From Cytophagales bacterium (GTDB lineage: Bacteria; Bacteroidota; Bacteroidia; Cytophagales; Amoebophilaceae), in contig JAHDDH010000002.1 in NCBI GenBank assembly GCA_020629455.1, forward strand, positions 1-43,348: a stretch of 43,348 bases of DNA. Direction: 5' to 3'. Shown here one piece after another: positions 6,248 through 14,900 of the stretch. The translations under genes and the position numbers were made by a program. The notes below the pieces were generated by a model, which was given only the letters and a program-made list of their open reading frames with translations, had not been told where the DNA came from and made no database searches. The first letter of the stretch is position 1, and the number at the start of each line of letters is the position of its first letter.

Positions 6248-9019
6248 CTATGTTTTTTGTTTGATTAATCGGACTGTTTCATCTAATGAAGGCAATTGTA
6301 AATCTGAAGGTTTACAGCCATCAATATTTTCTGCATTTTGTATCATAGAGCATAAAACTAATTTTTTTTTTATATCACTTCCTTTTGTTAAGTATAAAGA
6401 AATCCAATCATAACTTTGCCTAATAGACATATTCTTTGATAGATTATCTAATTCTTCATAAAAACCCTCACCAAGTGCTGTATTTCCAAAATTTTTTACA
6501 AAGGTTGTTTGATTAATGTTTTTATTTAGTTCATTTCTAGGCCTATTTTTTTTTATTGGATATAGTGTTTTACCTTCAACTACATTAATCGCATTCGCTA
6601 TAGCAAAAGGGTACTTATCACCATCACAATAAGGAGCTAATAAACCCGCATCTACTATTTCCTGATGGCTATATTTTAGTCTGTAATAAGTTTCGCCTTG
6701 TTCTTCTAACATTTCTTTTATTTTCTCATCTTTGCCTTTATAAAAAAAATTTATTTCTTCAGCTAAAGCAGAATCTTTAAATTCTGGACATGACTGATAG
6801 CCAACTACCTCAAAAATTATATTACCGTTAGTTTTTTTTCCTTCTTCTATCAAAAATTTTTTTTTGTTGTTATATGTTATGTTTTTTAAATTATTTCCTA
6901 ATTTTTTTATGTATTCATTTGCAAAACAAGATACTTCCGAACCACGATATGGTGTCAGATTAGTATTTTGAAAATCTGTCCTATAATTCAATAAACTCAA
7001 AAAATTAGAAAAATATCCTCCTTCGAAATGTTTTTCTTGTATTTTTTTATCTGTATTTCCTAGAATATTTATTAAAGTTTCCTCCTTGGTGTCTCCTTTT
7101 TTATCTCTATTTAAGTTTATTATTTTTATTTTTTGTTGTTTTACTTTTTTTTCTTTCTTCTTTTCTGATTCTTCTAAATATTTGCAATAGCCATCAATAT
7201 CGAAATTATGAAGCTTTTCAGCGATATCTTTACATTGCTTGAATGATGTTTTGGTCAAAGCTTCAAAGTATGTTTTAAAAAAATTTTGTTCACCTTTTTT
7301 GTAAGATATTTTTTTCTTCCTCTTTTGGCCTTGACAATACTTTTGTATATCATTTTGCTTAATTTCTTTAAAACATTTCAGAAGTTCTTTTCTATCATTT
7401 TTTTCTATGTTTTTTTCATTAAAAAAATTTTCCATTTCAGCAAAATTATTTTTTTCTTTTGTAGAGCTATCATTTTCTCCCTCTACCTTTTCCTCGCTCA
7501 AAACTTTCAAAATCGCTTCAATTTCGCTCATTAATGAAGTACTTAAAGGATTATTAAATTTTTTAATTTCACCTTTTAAATAATTTTTAACTTCTGCTTT
7601 TTTTTCCCGGAGACATTCTGCAACTGTTTTTCTCATTTTTTCGACTTCTTCTAGGCTTTCAGAAAACTCATCGTCTTGATTAGTTTGCCATTTATCTTGA
7701 GAATATCCGTTATCTATACCTACCAAACATTTAAAAAAACAGTGACCATCTCCTAACACTTTTACTTCTTTTCCATCTTTATCTTTATAATCCCAGTGAT
7801 TATTTGAATGAACTAAACAGTCTTTATCGTTAGTATTATCATTATCGCAAGTTTTATATTTTTTCAGCCATAATAGCATTTGTGCATCACCCCAAAATTT
7901 AAGACCATGATATTCCATACTCTCTACCCCTTTTATATACTCCTCTGTTATAAGATCTAAAATTTCGGATAAATTTTCTTCTTGATCCATACTCTCTTTG
8001 TTGATCTCGTCTTGTATCCAACTTAATTCTAGTTCATTTTGTGATAGAGTTATATTTTTTTCTTGTTTCTCTTTCTCTTTTACTTTGTTTATTTTACTGT
8101 TAAAATTTTTATCCTTTTCATCCATCAACACCCTCTCAAAAACACCTCTGTGTTTATGTTTATCCATAAAATTTTTAATCAACTTACGCTGATTATCAGT
8201 CAAAAATTGATCTTGGTATAAAGCCACCACAGAAGGAATATGATCTCCAATCAAAAGAAGCATCTCTCTCATTACACCATTATTCCCAAAATATTTTCCC
8301 TTTTTTTTCCACACACCTTTTGCCTTTTGCCTCAAAACTAATTTCTGTAGCAATATTTCATTGCTAAGCTTCAACATATTCTTTTGTCTAGCCTTTAAAA
8401 TTTTTTCTAAATTCTCTTTCTCATCTTGAGTCACTTGCTGCTTTAAATGATTATACTTTTGGATAGAATCATTGTAAAACTGTTTTTGCGAAGCACTATA
8501 TTTTTTTTCTTGCTCTTTGATCTCATCATATCGCTTTTGAAAAGCTAAATTATCTTTACAAAATTGAGTTATGTCAGACACATCGTCCGAGAAATAGTCT
8601 TGGAAAATTTTGGGATGTAATGTAGGATAGGCAAGTCCATTGATCAAAAGACCATGCTTATCTACGGCCGTGATTTGATTAAAAGGCGCTTGAGGAGAAC
8701 AACTATTATTAATAGCTGGAAGCGCTAGATGAGTGACGTCCGTTCTTAAAGAAACTTCTGGATTTACAAAACCCATCAGTGGCAACCCTACAATAGCCAG
8801 CTTCTTGATTGTTTTGGAGGAAGAAGATAAAAAATTGCCCTGGAGTTGAACTTGATTGTGAACAGGCACTTCTTGGTACCCTGTTTTGGCACCACGACAA
8901 CTGCTTAATAATAAACCATAGAATAATAATAAACAGCCTAGCCTTTGTATTGTATTGTATTGTATTGTATTGTATTTATTGTATTGGAGTTTAAAACGTT
9001 GATTATTTTTTTTGAACAT
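6248..9019 (-). CDS. Large lipoprotein with OTU-protease-like Cys motif and a pentanucleotide repeat in its 5' codons
   Basis: A 923-residue protein. After an unusually long N-region comes a hydrophobic segment and the lipobox LLSSC (Cys41). Residues 165-345 are highly charged, Lys/Glu-rich and probably coiled coil. Residues 421-436 contain GDGHCFFK, close to the OTU cysteine-protease signature DGxCxF (Asp424, Cys427), followed by KMRKTVAECLREK (461-473), matching the conserved R..V...L helix, and YRGSEVSCFANEY (691-703), resembling the later OTU helix. The catalytic His is not clear: His785 (YSHQEI) is one candidate, and the usual HY strand may be GY at 740-741. OTU enzymes cleave ubiquitin chains, so a host-directed effector is possible but inferred. 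Codons 12-25 are built on a 5-bp repeat. Confidence 0.7.
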   Translation of the reverse strand: MFKKNNQRFKLQYNKYNTIQYNTIQRLGCLLLFYGLLLSSCRGAKTGYQEVPVHNQVQLQGNFLSSSSKTIKKLAIVGLPLMGFVNPEVSLRTDVTHLALPAINNSCSPQAPFNQITAVDKHGLLINGLAYPTLHPKIFQDYFSDDVSDITQFCKDNLAFQKRYDEIKEQEKKYSASQKQFYNDSIQKYNHLKQQVTQDEKENLEKILKARQKNMLKLSNEILLQKLVLRQKAKGVWKKKGKYFGNNGVMREMLLLIGDHIPSVVALYQDQFLTDNQRKLIKNFMDKHKHRGVFERVLMDEKDKNFNSKINKVKEKEKQEKNITLSQNELELSWIQDEINKESMDQEENLSEILDLITEEYIKGVESMEYHGLKFWGDAQMLLWLKKYKTCDNDNTNDKDCLVHSNNHWDYKDKDGKEVKVLGDGHCFFKCLVGIDNGYSQDKWQTNQDDEFSESLEEVEKMRKTVAECLREKKAEVKNYLKGEIKKFNNPLSTSLMSEIEAILKVLSEEKVEGENDSSTKEKNNFAEMENFFNEKNIEKNDRKELLKCFKEIKQNDIQKYCQGQKRKKKISYKKGEQNFFKTYFEALTKTSFKQCKDIAEKLHNFDIDGYCKYLEESEKKKEKKVKQQKIKIINLNRDKKGDTKEETLINILGNTDKKIQEKHFEGGYFSNFLSLLNYRTDFQNTNLTPYRGSEVSCFANEYIKKLGNNLKNITYNNKKKFLIEEGKKTNGNIIFEVVGYQSCPEFKDSALAEEINFFYKGKDEKIKEMLEEQGETYYRLKYSHQEIVDAGLLAPYCDGDKYPFAIANAINVVEGKTLYPIKKNRPRNELNKNINQTTFVKNFGNTALGEGFYEELDNLSKNMSIRQSYDWISLYLTKGSDIKKKLVLCSMIQNAENIDGCKPSDLQLPSLDETVRLIKQKT
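8945..8976. repeat. Pentanucleotide microsatellite (TTGTA)6.4 inside the lipoprotein gene
   Basis: Six perfect consecutive TTGTA units occupy 8945-8974, with two further bases, then a 2-nt interruption and one more unit to 8986. On the coding (minus) strand the tract encodes YNTIQ-type codons upstream of the signal-peptide core of the 923-residue protein. The unit is 5 bp, so any gain or loss that is not a multiple of three units shifts the reading frame. Confidence 0.95.
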
Positions 9020-9219
9020 AATTGTATGATTTGAATAGTATAATTTTTAAAAAAATCTCTACAAAAAAGCTTTTTGTACTTTTTTACTTTTACTACATTT
9101 AATAAGTTAAAAACTTTTTACAGAAATCAACCCCCTCGCTCAAAAGCATGAAAACTTCACCGTTTTGTTGACAAATCTTTCCTAATTTTAAAAATCTTAT
9201 AAAAATCAACCAGAAAATC

Positions 9220-10323
9220 ATGGCAAACACCTGGGGAAAAAATTTTCGTATCACCACATTTGGCGAATCCCATGGAAAAGCCATAGGCATAATCATTGAC
9301 GGATGTCCTCCAAAACTAGCCATAGATGAACACATGATCAACCAAGCCCTCGCAGAAAGAAAACCAGGACAATCACCCATCACCTCTGCAAGAAATGAAC
9401 CAGACCAATGCCAAATATTATCAGGTACCTTCCAAGGAAAAACCACCGGAGCTCCAATCATGATTTTAATTCAAAATCATGACGCAAAAAGTAAAGACTA
9501 TAAACACTTAGCAAACGTATACAGACCCTCCCACGCAGATTACACTTACACACAAAAATATGGCATAAGAGACTATCGCGGAGGTGGCAGAAGCAGTGCT
9601 AGAGAAACAGCCACTTGGGTAGCAGCAGGAGCCATTGCCCAAGCATGGCTGAAATTATATAATATCCAAATACAAGCCTATGTTTCGCAAATAGGCAAAG
9701 TACAAATGAAAAAAAAATACCGCAACATTTGTTTCAAGAATGTAGAAAAAAATATGGTGCGTTGTCCTGAAAAAAAAACAGCGGAAAAAATGCTAAAAAC
9801 CATTGCCAAGGCAAAAAAAAATAAAGATACCGTAGGAGGAATGGTCACAGGCGTTATCCAAGGAACTCCTGTGGGCTTAGGAGAACCTGTTTTTGATAAA
9901 TTCCATGCTGTTTTAGGACAAGCTATGTTGAGCATCAACGCAGCCAAAGGATTTGAATATGGCAGTGGATTTCGTGCTGCACAAATGTATGGCAGTATGC
10001 ACAACGATGTTTTCATACAAAAAAACGGACAAGTCAAAACAAAAAAAAATTATTCAGGAGGCATACAAGGAGGCATCACACACGGAGAAGATATTTATTT
10101 CAATGTTGCTTTTAAGCCTGTAGCCACGATCATGCAAACTCAACAAAGCATCGACCTCCAGGGAAATACCACGTATATTCCAGGCAAAGGAAGACATGAC
10201 CCTTGTATAGTACCCCGAGCAGTGCCTATTGTAAAAGCCATGGCTGCTTTAGTGACCATTGATTTTATGTTGTATCCACAAAAAAATAGCCATCATGAAG
10301 CTGAAAATTCTACGAATGAATGA
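9220..10323 (+). CDS. aroC: Chorismate synthase
   Basis: The last shikimate-pathway enzyme, converting EPSP to chorismate with reduced FMN. The start [21 protein letters not shown] is the first family signature. [20 protein letters not shown] and [17 protein letters not shown] carry the conserved FMN- and substrate-binding arginines and histidine, and [16 protein letters not shown] is the third signature. At 367 residues it is full length and looks functional. No other shikimate gene is nearby. Chorismate could feed menaquinone or aromatic amino acids; folate may not need it if the CADD homologue makes p-aminobenzoate. It converges with dnaG over a 207-nt gap (10324-10530) in which I see no gene or clear terminator. 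Confidence 0.97.
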   Translation: MANTWGKNFRITTFGESHGKAIGIIIDGCPPKLAIDEHMINQALAERKPGQSPITSARNEPDQCQILSGTFQGKTTGAPIMILIQNHDAKSKDYKHLANVYRPSHADYTYTQKYGIRDYRGGGRSSARETATWVAAGAIAQAWLKLYNIQIQAYVSQIGKVQMKKKYRNICFKNVEKNMVRCPEKKTAEKMLKTIAKAKKNKDTVGGMVTGVIQGTPVGLGEPVFDKFHAVLGQAMLSINAAKGFEYGSGFRAAQMYGSMHNDVFIQKNGQVKTKKNYSGGIQGGITHGEDIYFNVAFKPVATIMQTQQSIDLQGNTTYIPGKGRHDPCIVPRAVPIVKAMAALVTIDFMLYPQKNSHHEAENSTNE

Positions 10324-10530
10324 AAAAACTTTAGAAAATATCTAAAAAAATATCATAGCTGATGAATATCCTATCAAGAAAAATATACAAACATGTATGG
10401 AAAAAAGTGTTGAAATAAAAAATATCAAATAAACGCCGAAAATGTTGTATCAATCATGTAGGATGCTGTAGTGTCTCGTGAGCAAATGATTATCACCACA
10501 AAAAATAATGGTCCACGTTTGAGAAAACCA

Positions 10531-12426
10531 TCAATGAGTCAAAATAATGCCTAAATGGTGAGCTATTTCAGTTTCAGTTTTTTTTAAAGTTTGATGGATA
10601 GATACAAGATGCATGATGTCGGTAGTAGGAGTTGGCTCTTTGAGTAGGGTTAAGTTATCATTTATAAACTTTTGTATAAGCCTAAGTTTTAAGCGAAGAA
10701 TATTTTTAAAAACATTCTTCGACAACTCGTCTTCTTCTTTAATCACATAAATCTGATATTTTTTTTCCCAAACATCACTGATGGTATAGTGAGATACCAT
10801 AAAATTAATGGTAAATTTTTGGATATCTTCATCTGTATGGTGCACCCAGGATTTCAGGTCAAACGGTAAATTATTTGCTATATTTTTTTTATAACACTGT
10901 AATATTTTTTGATGCAAAGGTAGGGTATACGTCACTTCTTGCAAAGCATCTGAAAAATATTGATGTAAAGGCACATCACCATTGATCATCTGATCTCCAT
11001 AAAACAAAAGCATTCGGATACTTTCTCTCTCTTGAATATGAATACTTTTTTGCAGTAAATCATCCTGTTTTTCTTTTTTTTTCCAAGTAATTTCTACATG
11101 AGAGGATATATTTTTTTTTGTGCTGTCTTGCTTATGTAATACCATACGATGACATTCGGCCAGCAAAGTAGCCTCATCCATTTGAAAGTACTCACTACAC
11201 ATTTTAATATAGAGCATCCGTGTCACTTCGTCTTGTATACTCACAATTGTTTGCAAAATATTTTTAATGACTTGCGTCTTTGCCAAAGGATCATTTATCT
11301 TTGTTTGCAAAAGTATTTGAGCTTTGAAAGAGACAAAATTTTGTTTGTGAATCTTACAATATGATTGTACCTCTGCTGCTGTATTTTTCTGTACAAAACT
11401 ATCAGGGTCTTCCTCTGGAGGTAAAGCAACAATATATACATGCATATCTTGTGCTACAATCAAATCAATACTTTTCAAAACAGCTTGTACTCCTGCTTTA
11501 TCTTGATCAAACAAAAGCACTATTTGTTGGGTAAATCGACTAATGAGTTGCAAATGATCCGCTGTAAGCGCTGTTCCCAAAGGGGCTACTACATTTTCCA
11601 TACCAGCTTGATGCAAAGCAAGCACATCGGTATACCCTTCTACTACATAGCAAAAATCATGTTGTATGATGGCTTTTTTTGCTTGAAAAAGACCGTAAAG
11701 TGCTTTTCTTTTTTGATAAAGTAATGTTTCTGGAGAATTGATATATTTCGGTTGCTGAGTATTATTGGCTAAAAGCCTTCCGCCAAAACCAATCACTTTT
11801 CCTGATAAATTATGAATCGGGAAAATCAACCGACCTCGAAAACGATCATATACTTTTTTTTCTTGTGCAATCACGAGTCCTGACATCAACAAAATCTCTT
11901 GATCAAAAGAGGCCTCTTGTGCATATGTCAAAAAATGATTTCCTGTAGAAAAACTATAACCAATACCAAATTTTTCCAACAAAATAGTAGGTATTTTCCG
12001 TTCTATACAATAACTTCTAGCTACACTACCAAATGTATGGCTATGTAAATTTTTTTCAAAGTACTGTTGGGCTCTGTTGAGCAATATATAGAGACTTTCT
12101 TGGGTATTTTGGGTGGTAATGCTTTGTGAATCATGCACTTCTTCAATAGCAATACCATATTTTTTTCCTAAATATTGTATAGCTTCTACAAAAGAAAATC
12201 CTTCTATAGATTTTAAAAAAGTAATCACATTACCGGCAGCTCCACAACCAAAACATTTATAAAAACCTTTGGTTGGTGAAATAGTGAAAGAAGGAGTTTT
12301 TTCATGATGAAACGGACAGCAAGCCCATAAATTATTACCTTTTTTTTTCAGAGTAACAAAATCTTGTACTACATCTTCTATCCTAACAACTTCTTGAATC
12401 GTTGCAATGGTCTGATGACTAATCAT
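10531..12426 (-). CDS. dnaG: DNA primase
   Basis: Synthesises RNA primers at the replication fork. The N-terminal zinc-binding domain has CCPFHHEKTPSF and CFGCGAAGNVI (about residues 36-67). The catalytic core contains RFRGRLIFPI and a TOPRIM fold with VVEGYTDVLALHQAG, GTALTADH and the acidic LLFDQDKAG. A helicase-interacting C-terminal domain of normal size brings it to 631 residues. It begins 8 nt after the stop of the upstream permease gene, so the two may share a transcript. Confidence 0.96.
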   Translation of the reverse strand: MISHQTIATIQEVVRIEDVVQDFVTLKKKGNNLWACCPFHHEKTPSFTISPTKGFYKCFGCGAAGNVITFLKSIEGFSFVEAIQYLGKKYGIAIEEVHDSQSITTQNTQESLYILLNRAQQYFEKNLHSHTFGSVARSYCIERKIPTILLEKFGIGYSFSTGNHFLTYAQEASFDQEILLMSGLVIAQEKKVYDRFRGRLIFPIHNLSGKVIGFGGRLLANNTQQPKYINSPETLLYQKRKALYGLFQAKKAIIQHDFCYVVEGYTDVLALHQAGMENVVAPLGTALTADHLQLISRFTQQIVLLFDQDKAGVQAVLKSIDLIVAQDMHVYIVALPPEEDPDSFVQKNTAAEVQSYCKIHKQNFVSFKAQILLQTKINDPLAKTQVIKNILQTIVSIQDEVTRMLYIKMCSEYFQMDEATLLAECHRMVLHKQDSTKKNISSHVEITWKKKEKQDDLLQKSIHIQERESIRMLLFYGDQMINGDVPLHQYFSDALQEVTYTLPLHQKILQCYKKNIANNLPFDLKSWVHHTDEDIQKFTINFMVSHYTISDVWEKKYQIYVIKEEDELSKNVFKNILRLKLRLIQKFINDNLTLLKEPTPTTDIMHLVSIHQTLKKTETEIAHHLGIILTH

Positions 12427-12434
12427 GAAAAAAT

Positions 12435-13661
12435 TTACAAATATTTTTTGTGAATAGACCGTACAGCCCGTTGGCTAGGGAAATAAACAATCAAAAAAGT
12501 AAAAAAAAACATACTACAGACAATATATAACATATCTTTCGGAATCATTTTTACAGGATATGCTTGTACAATCGTAGTTTGTAATCCTACAGTGACCAAT
12601 CCAAAGCGGTCTTGTAAAAAAATACACAACAATGCTCCAAAAATACCAGCCAAAGTACCTATCAAAGCCAAAAAAAAACCGTAACACAAAAAAATTTTTC
12701 GAATCATACACTGACGTATCCCCAAAGCAAATAGTACAGTCATATCTTTTTTTTTATGGATAACGAGCATATAAAGTGTAAAAAAAATTTGAAGATAAGC
12801 CACTCCATAAATCAAAAAAAAGGCAATCCATAAAATAATTTTTTCTGTATGAATAGCTTTGGACAAGCTAGCGTGTTGTTCTAGATAAGTCAAGGCTTGT
12901 AATTGCAAAGGCAATATTTTACCAATTTTTTTTTTTATTATACGCTCATCATATCCTTTTGATATATAAATATCTAAAGATGTAATTGTGTCTTCGTTGC
13001 AAGTCAAACATGCTAAAAAATCAATCGGTACAATCATGTATTGACTATCAATCGCTTGAGTAATAGAAAAAATAGCGGATGTATATATATTATTTTGTCT
13101 ATATGTAGGAAAAAAACTAAAAAAATGGCTGATTTTTTTTTGAGGGTAAATCACTTCCAAATAACTGAAAGGATCATGGCAGGGTATACTTAATTGTACT
13201 TGTAAAGATTTTCCTAAAATAGCCTGCGCTTTTTTTTTTTTATCGTAAAGCTTAATTTTTCCTTTAACGATAAAAGGAGATAAATAATTTGTCTGTAAAA
13301 AATCATTCGAAACACCTTTGAGGGTAGCAAAAGCCTGCCGCCCTTGATATTGTATCAAAGCATTTGCTTCCAACACAGCTACCGTATTGCCTACCCCTTG
13401 AATAGTCTGTATTTTTTTAAGCGGAAGATGTTTTCTGCTAAAATTTTTTCCTTCACGACACTGAATTTTAATCGCAGGGTCTAATGATTTAAATAGCTGA
13501 TGTGTTAAATTTTCTAAACCATGAAAAACCGAAAGGGAACAAAGAAGTGCTGTAGTGGCAACAGCTACACTAAGGATGGAAAAAATAGCAATGACTGCTG
13601 TTAAGTTTTTCTTTTTATTATTAAAAAGATAGCGTAAAGCAATACTACATGGCAAATACAT
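12435..13661 (-). CDS. LolC/LolE-like ABC transporter permease (FtsX domain)
   Basis: A 408-residue inner-membrane permease. One helix near residues 20-45 (LTAVIAIFSILSVAVATTALL) precedes a large periplasmic domain, and three C-terminal helices form the FtsX domain (IILWIAFFLIYGVAYLQIFF, MIRKIFLCYGFFLALIG and a last one near 380-395). The N-terminal pattern, RYLF..KK then SVFHGLENL, matches Bacteroidota lipoprotein-releasing permeases, which extract lipoproteins from the inner membrane with the ATPase LolD; no lolD is in the window. The several lipoproteins encoded here would be clients. Codons for DKKKKA contain a run of 12 A (complement of 13230-13241). Confidence 0.8.
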   Translation of the reverse strand: MYLPCSIALRYLFNNKKKNLTAVIAIFSILSVAVATTALLCSLSVFHGLENLTHQLFKSLDPAIKIQCREGKNFSRKHLPLKKIQTIQGVGNTVAVLEANALIQYQGRQAFATLKGVSNDFLQTNYLSPFIVKGKIKLYDKKKKAQAILGKSLQVQLSIPCHDPFSYLEVIYPQKKISHFFSFFPTYRQNNIYTSAIFSITQAIDSQYMIVPIDFLACLTCNEDTITSLDIYISKGYDERIIKKKIGKILPLQLQALTYLEQHASLSKAIHTEKIILWIAFFLIYGVAYLQIFFTLYMLVIHKKKDMTVLFALGIRQCMIRKIFLCYGFFLALIGTLAGIFGALLCIFLQDRFGLVTVGLQTTIVQAYPVKMIPKDMLYIVCSMFFFTFLIVYFPSQRAVRSIHKKYL

Positions 13662-13692
13662 GACAAATACGTGCTAAAGTCACGTAGGAGGG

Positions 13693-13731
13693 AAAAAATT
13701 AAAAGAGTCTCTGGTTAAGAAACTCTTTTAA
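13693..13731 (-). terminator. Rho-independent terminator overlapping the rplT stop codon
   Basis: TTAAAAGAGT (13699-13708) and ACTCTTTTAA (13722-13731) form a 10-bp stem, and the minus strand then continues AATTTTTT. The upstream arm lies within the last codons of rplT and the TAA stop (13717-13715) is in the loop, so the hairpin can close fully only when the terminating ribosome has left. Confidence 0.75.
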
Positions 13732-14059
13732 TAATATTTTCAAAAGCTTTTGGATGATTCATTGCTAAATCAGCTAAAACTTTTCGATTTATTTCAATAT
13801 TATTCTGTTGAATTTTATAGATTAGTTGAGAGTAGGATAAATTGTATATTCTAGCAGCTGCATTAATTCTTTGTATCCATAATGCTCTAAAAGTTCTTTT
13901 TTTTACTTTACGATCTCTGTAAGCATATTGTAATCCACGTTCAACGGCATTTTTAGCTACAGTCCATACATTTTTTCTTCTGCCAAAATATCCTTTGGCT
14001 AATTTTAATACTCTTTTTTTTCTTGCTTTGGCAGCAACAGCATTGGTAGATCTAGGCAT
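13715..14059 (-). CDS. rplT: 50S ribosomal protein L20
   Basis: A 114-residue basic protein that binds 23S rRNA early in large-subunit assembly. The family blocks [20 protein letters not shown], the [20 protein letters not shown] segment and [16 protein letters not shown] are all present at normal length. It is the last gene of infC-rpmI-rplT, 37 nt after rpmI, and ends inside a terminator hairpin. In other bacteria L20 represses its own operon; no obvious L20 leader site is visible here. Confidence 0.97.
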   Translation of the reverse strand: MPRSTNAVAAKARKKRVLKLAKGYFGRRKNVWTVAKNAVERGLQYAYRDRKVKKRTFRALWIQRINAAARIYNLSYSQLIYKIQQNNIEINRKVLADLAMNHPKAFENIIKRVS

Positions 14060-14096
14060 GTTGAAAAATTAGATACTATAATGATTATAATTTTTT

Positions 14097-14285
14097 TTAG
14101 ATGACTTTTTGTATTCTTTTAGCATCAGATGGGTGTACTAAAGTGCTATGAGTAAGATGTCTTTTTTGTTTTGTGGTTCTTTTACGCAGATTGTGTCTTT
14201 TAAAAGCATGTTTACGTTTTATTTTTCCTGAGCTGGTCAATTGGAATCTTTTTTTCATTCCAGTATGTTTTTTAATTTTAGGCAT
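14097..14285 (-). CDS. rpmI: 50S ribosomal protein L35
   Basis: A 62-residue, strongly basic protein starting [20 protein letters not shown] and continuing with [20 protein letters not shown], the standard L35 pattern. It begins 8 nt after the infC stop and lies between infC and rplT in the conserved order, so it is surely part of that operon. Confidence 0.96.
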   Translation of the reverse strand: MPKIKKHTGMKKRFQLTSSGKIKRKHAFKRHNLRKRTTKQKRHLTHSTLVHPSDAKRIQKVI

Positions 14286-14293
14286 TTTAAAAT

Positions 14294-14833
14294 TTATTTT
14301 TTAGGAGATAACAATAGTAGCATTTTTCTACCTTCCATCTTAGGTAAATGTTCTACTGTGGCTATATTTTCTAATTGATGGGCAAATTTGATAAGTAGAT
14401 GTTCACCTTTTTCTTGAAATCGAAAAGTATTTCTTCTAAATTGTATAGTTAGCTTTACTTTTGATTTTTCTTCTAAAAATTTTTTTGCATGTTTCAGTTT
14501 AAAATTAAAATCATGTTCATCAGTGTTCGGACCAAATCTTATCTCTTTAAGTATTGTTTTTTTTGATTTTGATTTGATTATTTTTTCTTTTTTTTTTTGT
14601 TCAAATTTAAATTTAGAATAGTCTATAATCTTGCAGACAATAGGATTCGATTTTGCTGATATTTCTACTAAATCTAATGACATTTGTCTTGCTAAGGACA
14701 AGGCTTCTTGTACTTTACAAACTTTAGAAGTGATATTTTCTCCTACTACTCTCACATAATCTGCTCTAATTTTTTCATTGACTCTGTAGGGTTCTTCTTT
14801 TTTTTTTTTTAGGTGAATTTTATTTCTGATCAA
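14294..14833 (-). CDS. infC: Translation initiation factor IF-3 (non-AUG start)
   Basis: IF-3 prevents premature subunit joining and proofreads the initiator codon. The 179-residue product has the N-domain motif [17 protein letters not shown] (about 16-32), the linker [15 protein letters not shown], and the C-domain ending [17 protein letters not shown]. An in-frame TGA lies directly upstream and no in-frame ATG occurs before residue 50, so initiation must use TTG (14833-14831) or an adjacent ATC/ATT. Rare start codons in infC are known to give autoregulation. A run of 13 A (complement of 14798-14810) encodes the lysine stretch near residue 10. rpmI and rplT follow. Confidence 0.95.
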   Translation of the reverse strand: MIRNKIHLKKKKEEPYRVNEKIRADYVRVVGENITSKVCKVQEALSLARQMSLDLVEISAKSNPIVCKIIDYSKFKFEQKKKEKIIKSKSKKTILKEIRFGPNTDEHDFNFKLKHAKKFLEEKSKVKLTIQFRRNTFRFQEKGEHLLIKFAHQLENIATVEHLPKMEGRKMLLLLSPKK

Positions 14834-14900
14834 TCAGTATATGTTTAGTAAAATTTAAATAATAGGACAAATATATAAAATTATTGATTATTTTTTTATA

